Assembly: GCA_036562635.1 (NCBI GenBank)
Contig: DATCJU010000175.1
Location: 1 to 61,626, forward strand
DNA from: DATCJU01 sp036562635
GTDB taxonomy: Bacteria > Actinomycetota > Actinomycetes > Mycobacteriales > Pseudonocardiaceae
Direction of reading: 5' to 3'
DNA length: 61,626 nucleotides
A program made the position numbers and the translations under genes. Shown here piece by piece: positions 56,380-61,626 of this stretch. The number at the start of each line of letters is the position of its first letter. The stretch's first letter is position 1. Under the pieces are notes generated by a model that had not been told where the DNA came from, did not search any database, and saw nothing but the letters and a program-made list of their open reading frames with translations.

Positions 56380-56730
56380 GCCCACCCCGGCAGGCAGTGG
56401 GGTGGGCCGTGTTCCGACGTTCGCCCGCCCGTGCCGGCTCCGACCCGGTGCGGGCGGGCGACTCGCCACCTCGTCGGCCGAGCCGGGTCCCGCGGGGACC
56501 GGAGTGCGGCACCGGCCCGGGCGTGGCCTGCGACAGTCATCCGATCGAGCGGTTCTGTTCCGCGTCCGGCCCGCAGTGGTGGAGTTCGGCCTCCTCACGG
56601 AGGGGCCGCGCGGCCCGCGCAGGCGGGGTGAGCACGTTCACACGGCCCGCCCGGTCACCGTTGGTCATACTCGCCGGTACTCGGCGCCGGGGTGGTCGCT
56701 TCGGCGTAAGGCGACGAAAGGGGAGCGTGC
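56380..56730. other. Intergenic region upstream of the acyl-CoA dehydrogenase
   Basis: About 350 bases without a convincing gene. A repeat TACTCG (56669-56674 and 56679-56684) lies about 50 nt before the start and may be part of the promoter or an activator site. GGGGAG precedes ATG 56731. Confidence 0.4.
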
Positions 56731-57924
56731 ATGGCCCGGCTCGCCCAGACCGCAGGGCTCACCGACATCCAGAAGGAGATCCTGGCCACCGTCCGCACCT
56801 TCGTGGACAAGGAGATCATCCCGCACGCGCAGGCCTTGGAGCACTCCGACACCTACCCCGCCGACATCGTCGAGGGGATGAAGGAGATGGGCCTGTTCGG
56901 CCTGACCATCCCCGAGGAGTACGGGGGCCTGGGTGAGTCGCTGCTGACCTACGCCCTGGTGGTGGAGGAGATCGCCCGGGGCTGGATGAGCGTCTCGGGT
57001 GTGATCAACACGCACTTCATCGTCGCGCACATGATCAAGCAGCACGGCACCGAGGAGCAGCGGCGGCGTTTCCTGCCGCGCATGGCGACCGGTGAGGTGC
57101 GCGGCGCCTTCTCCATGTCCGAGCCGGAGCTGGGGTCGGACGTCGCGGCGATCCGTACCCGGGCCCGCAGGGACGGGGACGACTACGTCATCGACGGTCA
57201 GAAGATGTGGCTGACCAACGGTGGCACCGCCAACCTGGTCGCCGTCCTGGTGCGCACCGACCTGGGGCGGGAGAAGCCGCACCAGAACCTGACCACCTTC
57301 CTGGTGGAGAAGCCCGAGGGCTACGGCGAGGTCGCTCCGGGACTGACCGTTCCCGGGAAGATCGAGAAGATGGGCTACAAGGGCGTCGACACCACCGAGC
57401 TGGTGTTCGACGGCTTCCGCATCGGCGCCGACGCCATCCTCGGCGGTGAGCCCGGTCAGGGCTTCCGGCACATGATGGACGGGGTCGAGGTCGGTCGGGT
57501 CAACGTGGCCGCCCGTGCCTGCGGTATCGCGATCCGCGCCTTCGAGCTGGCCATCGCCTACGCCCAGCAGCGCCGTACCTTCGGCAAGCCGATCGCCGAG
57601 CACCAGGCGATCGCCTTCAAGCTCGCCGAGATGGCCACCAAGGTCGAGGCGGCGCACCTGATGATGGTCAACGCGGCCCGGCTCAAGGACTCCGGGCAGC
57701 GCAACGACGTCGAGGCCGGGATGGCCAAGCTGCTCGCTTCCGAGTTCTGTGCCGAGGTCACCCAGGAGGCGTTCCGCATCCACGGTGGCTACGGCTACTC
57801 CAAGGAGTACGAGATCGAGCGGCTGATGCGGGAGGCCCCCTTCCTGCTGATCGGTGAGGGGACCAGCGAGATCCAGAAGACGATCATCTCCCGCGGGTTG
57901 CTGCGCGAGTACCGCATCCAGTGA
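56731..57924 (+). CDS. Acyl-CoA dehydrogenase
   Basis: A 397-residue FAD-dependent acyl-CoA dehydrogenase. It has the N-terminal helical domain, the middle beta-domain with FSMSEPELGSDVAAIRT and MWLTNGGTANLVAV, and the C-terminal helical bundle ending in HGGYGYSKEYEIERLMREAP and IGEGTSEIQKTIISR. The E of GEGTSE is the catalytic base position in short-chain enzymes. The substrate is unknown; the preceding CitE-like gene suggests a branched or dicarboxylic acyl-CoA. The start is ATG 56731. Confidence 0.93.
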   Translation: MARLAQTAGLTDIQKEILATVRTFVDKEIIPHAQALEHSDTYPADIVEGMKEMGLFGLTIPEEYGGLGESLLTYALVVEEIARGWMSVSGVINTHFIVAHMIKQHGTEEQRRRFLPRMATGEVRGAFSMSEPELGSDVAAIRTRARRDGDDYVIDGQKMWLTNGGTANLVAVLVRTDLGREKPHQNLTTFLVEKPEGYGEVAPGLTVPGKIEKMGYKGVDTTELVFDGFRIGADAILGGEPGQGFRHMMDGVEVGRVNVAARACGIAIRAFELAIAYAQQRRTFGKPIAEHQAIAFKLAEMATKVEAAHLMMVNAARLKDSGQRNDVEAGMAKLLASEFCAEVTQEAFRIHGGYGYSKEYEIERLMREAPFLLIGEGTSEIQKTIISRGLLREYRIQ

Positions 57925-57930
57925 TTCCGC

Positions 57931-57968
57931 CGCTCCGGCCGGCTGCCGCCCGGTGGCCGGCCGGAGCG
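57931..57968 (+). terminator. Terminator after the acyl-CoA dehydrogenase gene
   Basis: A perfect 13-bp stem (57931-57943 with 57956-57968) with a 12-nt loop lies 6 nt after the stop codon. Confidence 0.8.
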
Positions 57969-58183
57969 TGTGCCCCCGGTCGGGCCGACCCGGTACCGGA
58001 ACGTGTCGTTTCCACCGCGGGCGGGTGGCCTTCGCCCGGGAACGATCGTCACAGGCGTAACCGTTGGCTCTGCGGGTCATCCCCCTGGTGGGACCTGTGC
58101 TCGGTCCAGGGCGGTGGGGGCGGCGGTCTTGCCAACCGGGGATGATCAGGGTAAGGACCCCACGCCCGCGGAGGTGATGCTCG

Positions 58184-58711
58184 GTGTCGAGCCCGTTTCC
58201 CGGTAGCCCGGACCGTCCGGGTGCCGGACTCCCCAAGCTGCCGACCCCGCCCACCGGATGGCCGATCGGCTCGTACGCCACCTACGAGGAGGCGCAGCGT
58301 GCGGTCGACTACCTCGCGGACAACGACTTCCCGGTGCAGGACGTGACCATCGTCGGGGTGGACCTGATGCTCGTCGAGCGGGTCACCGGGAAGCTGACCT
58401 GGGGACGGGTGCTGGGTGCCGGCGCGGCGTCCGGTGCGTGGTTCGGTGTGTTCGTCGGCCTGCTGCTCAGCCTGTTCGACCCCCAGCCGGGGCTGGTGTT
58501 CGGGCCGATCCTGGTCGCGGTCGTCTTCGGTGTCGTCTTCGGCATGGTGTTCGCCGCCGCCGGATACGCCTCGCAACGGGGTCGGCGGGACTTCGTCTCG
58601 GCCAGCCAGCTCGTGGCCGGGCGCTACGACGTGCTCTGCCAGCCACGCAACGCCGAGCGCGGACGTGACATGTTGGCCAGGCTCGCCATGCAAGGTCCAC
58701 GCCGGGACTGA
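58184..58711 (+). CDS. General stress protein 17M-like membrane protein
   Basis: A 175-residue protein. The N-terminal half has the GSP17M/YflT-like domain (IGSYATYEEAQRAVDYLADN and FPVQDVTIVGVDL). The middle carries two hydrophobic segments joined by a short loop (GAWFGVFVGLLLSLFD and ILVAVVFGVVFGMVFAAAG), and the C-terminus is cytoplasmic. The counterpart in M. tuberculosis is Rv1234, next to lpqY. It may have a role in stress adaptation; the mechanism is unknown. The start is GTG 58184 with GGAGGT upstream. Confidence 0.83.
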   Translation: MSSPFPGSPDRPGAGLPKLPTPPTGWPIGSYATYEEAQRAVDYLADNDFPVQDVTIVGVDLMLVERVTGKLTWGRVLGAGAASGAWFGVFVGLLLSLFDPQPGLVFGPILVAVVFGVVFGMVFAAAGYASQRGRRDFVSASQLVAGRYDVLCQPRNAERGRDMLARLAMQGPRRD

Positions 58712-58752
58712 TCCGGCCCGCGGGTGTGGCCTTCCCCCACCCTGTCCGGCAC

Positions 58753-58791
58753 CGCGGCGGCCTCCCCCGAGGGCATGGGGAGGCCGCCGCG
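58753..58791 (+). terminator. Strong terminator after the stress-protein gene
   Basis: A perfect 15-bp stem (58753-58767 with 58777-58791) with a 9-nt loop. It separates the stress gene from the lpqY operon. Confidence 0.8.
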
Positions 58792-58973
58792 ATCTGTTGC
58801 GGCCCCTGATCAGCGGGCCTACGTTCGTTCTGCCGGACGAGCCGCGCTGCTCCGTTCGCGCGACCCGCTGGTGAGGCACGACGAAGTGCCGGCCGTGGCG
58901 ATCGTCGTCGGGGGCCAGAGCGACCCGGGTCCCAGGCGGTCTCCCGCGCCATGGGCAGGAAGGAGGCTGGGCC

Positions 58974-60263
58974 ATGGGGGGTCCGTCCCGGAACGGGCGT
59001 GCCCGTGGACGGGGAAGATGGTCGGCCACCGCGCTGGCGGCCGTGTTGCTGGCCGTCCCGGCAGTGGCGGCGTGTGGGAGTGACCGGACCGGGCCACCGG
59101 TCATCAACCTCTACTACGGCCCCGAGCAGAACCTCCAGAAGGTCATCGACAACTGCAACCAGCAGGCCGGTGGCCGCTACACGATCGTGTACAACACGCT
59201 GCCCCGCGAGGCCGACGGGCAGCGGGAGCAGATGGTGCGCCGGTTGGCGGCCGGTGACCGCTCCATGGACGTGCTGGGGCTGGACGTCACCTGGACCGCC
59301 GAGTTCGCCGAGGCCGGTTGGATCCGGGAGTGGACCGGAGCGTACCGGGAGGAGGCCGAGCGCGGGGTGCTCCCCGGTCCGCTGGAGTCGGCCAGGTGGC
59401 GGGACAAGCTCTACGCGGCGACCAAGAACACCAACGTCCAGCTGCTGTGGTACCGCAGCGACCTGGTGGACCGGCCGCCGGCCACCTGGGCGGAGATGAT
59501 CGAGCAGGCCAGGCAACTGCGGGACCAGGGGCGGCCGTACCAGGTGCTGATGACCGGCGCCCAGTACGAGGGCCTGGTCGTGCAGTACAACACCCTGGTC
59601 AACTCGGTCGGCGGGCACATCCTCTCCGAGGACGGCAGCCAGGCGGTGATGGACCAGGGGGCGGTGCGGGCCCTGGAGGTGCTCAGCCAGTTCGCCAACT
59701 CCGGGGTGACCAGCCCGGGTCTGAGCAACCAGCGGGAGGACACCGTCCGGTTGGCCTTCCAGGCGGGGGACAGCGCGGCCTTCCAGATCAACTGGCCGTT
59801 CGTCTACCCGGCGACGAAGGAGGGCAACCCCGCGGTCTTCGAGAACATGCGCTGGGCCCGGATCCCCGCGGTGGACCCGGGAACGCCCAGCCGGGCCACC
59901 ATCGGCGGCTACAACCTCGCGGTCAGCTCGTTCTCGGAACACCCGGACCTGGCCTTCGAGGCGGCGCTGTGCCTGCGCAACGCGGAGAACCAGAAGTTCT
60001 CCGCCATCAACGACGGGGTGCCGCCCACCATCGAGTCGGTCTACGACGAACCGGAGATGGCCGAGGCGTACCCGATGAAGGACACCATCCGGGAGGCGCT
60101 GCAGGACTCGTCGGTGCGGCCCATCACCCCGGCCTACCAGAACGTGTCCACCGTGCTCTCCACCGTGCTCTCGCCACCCTCGGCGATCGACCCGCCGGCC
60201 ACGGCGCAGCGGCTGCGTGAGGAGCTTCAGGACGCCATCGAGTCCAAGGGGGTGCTGCCGTGA
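58974..60263 (+). CDS. lpqY: Trehalose-binding lipoprotein LpqY
   Basis: A 429-residue family 1 solute-binding lipoprotein. The signal peptide ends in a lipobox VAAC at residues 31-34. In mycobacteria LpqY delivers trehalose to SugABC, recovering trehalose released during mycolate transfer or from outside. The middle of the protein (NVQLLWYRSDLVDRPPATWA) and the later FQINWPFVYPATKEGNP are typical of this binding protein. The start is ATG 58974 with GGAAGGAGG upstream. It overlaps sugA by 4 bases. Assignment to trehalose rests on the conserved locus; maltose or another alpha-glucoside is possible. Confidence 0.88.
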   Translation: MGGPSRNGRARGRGRWSATALAAVLLAVPAVAACGSDRTGPPVINLYYGPEQNLQKVIDNCNQQAGGRYTIVYNTLPREADGQREQMVRRLAAGDRSMDVLGLDVTWTAEFAEAGWIREWTGAYREEAERGVLPGPLESARWRDKLYAATKNTNVQLLWYRSDLVDRPPATWAEMIEQARQLRDQGRPYQVLMTGAQYEGLVVQYNTLVNSVGGHILSEDGSQAVMDQGAVRALEVLSQFANSGVTSPGLSNQREDTVRLAFQAGDSAAFQINWPFVYPATKEGNPAVFENMRWARIPAVDPGTPSRATIGGYNLAVSSFSEHPDLAFEAALCLRNAENQKFSAINDGVPPTIESVYDEPEMAEAYPMKDTIREALQDSSVRPITPAYQNVSTVLSTVLSPPSAIDPPATAQRLREELQDAIESKGVLP

Positions 60264-61207
60264 GCACGACGGCGACAGCTCCGGCCGCGGGGCAGGGGAA
60301 GCCACGGGCACGGCATCGGGCGACCCTGTCCGAGGGCAAGCGGGCGGAACGTCGGCTCGGCTGGATGCTGTGTGCGCCCGCCGCGCTGGTGATGGTGGCG
60401 GTGACCGCCTGGCCGATCATCTACTCGGTCTGGCTGTCGTTGCAGCGCTACGACCTGAAGTTCCCGGACCAGCGGCAGTTCATCGGGCTGACCAACTACG
60501 CCACGGTGCTGACCAACCAGTACTGGTGGACCGCGTTCGGGGTCACCCTGCTGATCACCGTGGTCTCGGTGGCCATCGAGCTGGTGCTGGGCATGGCACT
60601 GGCGCTGATCATGCACCGGGCGTTGGTCGGCCGCGGTCTGGTGCGCACGGTGACCCTGGTGCCCTACGGCATCGTGACCGTGGTGGCCGCGTTCAGCTGG
60701 CGCTTCGCCTGGACCGCCGACACCGGCTACCTGGCACGGCTGTTCACGCCGGGCGCCGAGCCGCTGACCGAACGGGCCTCGGCGCTGGCCATCATCATCC
60801 TGGCCGAGGTGTGGAAGACCACGCCGTTCATGGCGTTGCTGCTCCTGGCCGGGTTGGCCCTGGTGCCCGACGACCTGTTGAAGGCGGCGGCCATGGACGG
60901 GGCCACGGGCTGGCAGCGGTTCACCAAGGTGATCCTGCCGATCATGAAACCGGCGATCCTGGTGGCGCTGCTGTTCCGCACCCTCGACGCCTTCCGGATC
61001 TTCGACAACATCTTCGTGCTCACCTCGGGTGCGCAGCAGACGTCGTCGGTGTCGATCCTGACCTACAACAACCTGATCAGGGGACTGAACCTGGGGATCG
61101 GCGCCACCATGTCGGTGCTCATCTTCGTCACGGTGGCGCTCATCGCCTGGCTCTTCATCAAACTGTTCGGCACCTCGGCCCCCGGTGAGAGCGAGGGGAG
61201 GCGCTGA
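60260..61207 (+). CDS. sugA: Trehalose ABC transporter permease SugA
   Basis: A 315-residue permease of the MalF-like type, about six membrane helices after an N-terminal hydrophilic tail. The first helix is LCAPAALVMVAVTAWPIIYS; the EAA loop, KAAAMDGATGWQRFTKVILP, lies near residue 210. It forms the pore with SugB. GTG 60260 overlaps the lpqY stop (GTGA). It ends at the TGATG junction with sugB. Confidence 0.92.
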   Translation: MSTTATAPAAGQGKPRARHRATLSEGKRAERRLGWMLCAPAALVMVAVTAWPIIYSVWLSLQRYDLKFPDQRQFIGLTNYATVLTNQYWWTAFGVTLLITVVSVAIELVLGMALALIMHRALVGRGLVRTVTLVPYGIVTVVAAFSWRFAWTADTGYLARLFTPGAEPLTERASALAIIILAEVWKTTPFMALLLLAGLALVPDDLLKAAAMDGATGWQRFTKVILPIMKPAILVALLFRTLDAFRIFDNIFVLTSGAQQTSSVSILTYNNLIRGLNLGIGATMSVLIFVTVALIAWLFIKLFGTSAPGESEGRR

Positions 61208-61626
61208 TGACCGCCTTCGCCGCCACGGAAAACCGTGCCCGCAGGGCGAGATGGGCGTTGCTGGACGTGCTGGTCGTGGCCTACGCGCTCATCCCCGTGC
61301 TGTGGATCATGTCGTTGTCCTTCAAGACCAAGGAGACCATCACCGACGGCAATTTCATCCCGCGTCAGTGGACCCTGGAGAACTACCGGTCGATCTTCCG
61401 GACCGACGAGTTCGTCCGGGCCCTGATCAACTCGATCGGCATCTCGCTGATCTCCACGCTGATCGCCGTGGTGCTGGGCGTCATGGCGGCGTACGCGATC
61501 GCCCGGCTGGACTTCCCGGGCAAACGGGCCCTGGTGGGTGTCTCGCTGCTCATCGCGATGTTTCCGCAGGTGTCGCTGATCTCGCCGCTGTTCGAGATCG
61601 AGCGGTCGCTGGGCCTGTTCGACACC
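61207..61626 (+). CDS. sugB: Trehalose ABC transporter permease SugB, N-terminal part (3' end outside window)
   Basis: The first 140 residues of a MalG-like permease, open at the right edge. ATG 61207 shares one base with the sugA stop. The first membrane helix is LLDVLVVAYALIPVLWIMSL, followed by the periplasmic segment with ENYRSIF, then a second helix LISTLIAVVLGVMAAYAIAR and the start of a third. The EAA loop and the ATPase SugC lie outside the window. Confidence 0.92.
   Translation, partial: MTAFAATENRARRARWALLDVLVVAYALIPVLWIMSLSFKTKETITDGNFIPRQWTLENYRSIFRTDEFVRALINSIGISLISTLIAVVLGVMAAYAIARLDFPGKRALVGVSLLIAMFPQVSLISPLFEIERSLGLFDT

Noticed and set aside
1..61626. Mobile elements, CRISPR arrays, tRNA or rRNA genes
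   Set aside because: No transposase or integrase motif, no regular spacer-repeat array and no tRNA or rRNA signature was seen on either strand. Inserted modules show no flanking repeats that I could find by eye.

Overview
The window is about 61.6 kb of very GC-rich, gene-dense DNA. It carries 61 protein-coding genes that I can support, two of them cut by the window ends. I see no rRNA, tRNA, CRISPR array, transposase or prophage gene. The content points to an actinobacterium: mycothiol biosynthesis (mshB), actinobacterial dapC/dapD/dapE, SigE with a zinc anti-sigma factor, GlgM/GlgC alpha-glucan synthesis, GpgS and a LpqY-SugAB trehalose importer. The gene order follows, from memory, the backbone of Mycobacterium tuberculosis Rv1165 to Rv1237: typA, lpqW, mshB, fdxC, aminotransferase, dapD, dapE, LOG protein, folP2, gpgS, tagA, DUF3117, glgM, glgC, methyltransferase, sigE, rseA, htrA, tatB, mrp, MgtE-like protein, stress protein, lpqY, sugA, sugB. 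Extra modules sit between these anchors. The lack of mycobacterial PE/PPE genes and the cargo suggest a Pseudonocardiales relative; that family call is an inference.

Layout. 1-9.4 kb: the end of typA, a LpqW-like lipoprotein and a five-gene oligopeptide ABC transporter. 9.5-20.4 kb: mshB, two membrane-associated proteins, ferredoxin, dapC, a CHAD protein, a winged-helix protein, divergent dapD/dapE, WrbA and two LOG-family proteins. 20.5-24.1 kb: a five-gene cassette that looks like a type VII secretion substrate unit (YbaB-like, EspC-like, large WXG-type protein, two related unknowns). 24.1-27.8 kb: a secreted CocE-like hydrolase, folP2 and gpgS. 27.8-33.8 kb: the complete cytochrome bd locus cydABDC on the minus strand. 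34-43.8 kb: PadR with a HAAS-type membrane partner, a DivIVA-like protein, SRPBCC, tagA, echA/paaX, DUF3117, pepA, divergent glgM/glgC and an O-methyltransferase. 43.8-49.3 kb: the envelope-stress locus sigE-rseA-htrA-tatB and mrp. 49.4-61.6 kb: MarR, Nudix, DUF1003 with a channel-less MgtE-like protein, a degenerate penicillin-binding protein, a kinase remnant, a CitE-like lyase, an acyl-CoA dehydrogenase, a stress protein and the trehalose importer.

How it fits together. Several genes handle alpha-glucans and trehalose: GlgC makes ADP-glucose, GlgM makes maltose-1-phosphate, GpgS starts methylglucose polysaccharide synthesis, and LpqY-SugAB recovers trehalose. A second theme is envelope homeostasis: SigE/RseA, HtrA, TatB, the degenerate PBP and the T7SS-like cassette. 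Twelve start codons follow a TANNNT -10 hexamer by only 6-8 nt, which indicates leaderless transcription. The most interesting signals are the regulatory DNA in front of sigE (an 11-bp-phased TCTCAG triplet plus an ECF promoter with a palindrome in its spacer), the transpeptidase-dead PBP, the kinase that has lost its catalytic loop, and the T7SS-like cassette.
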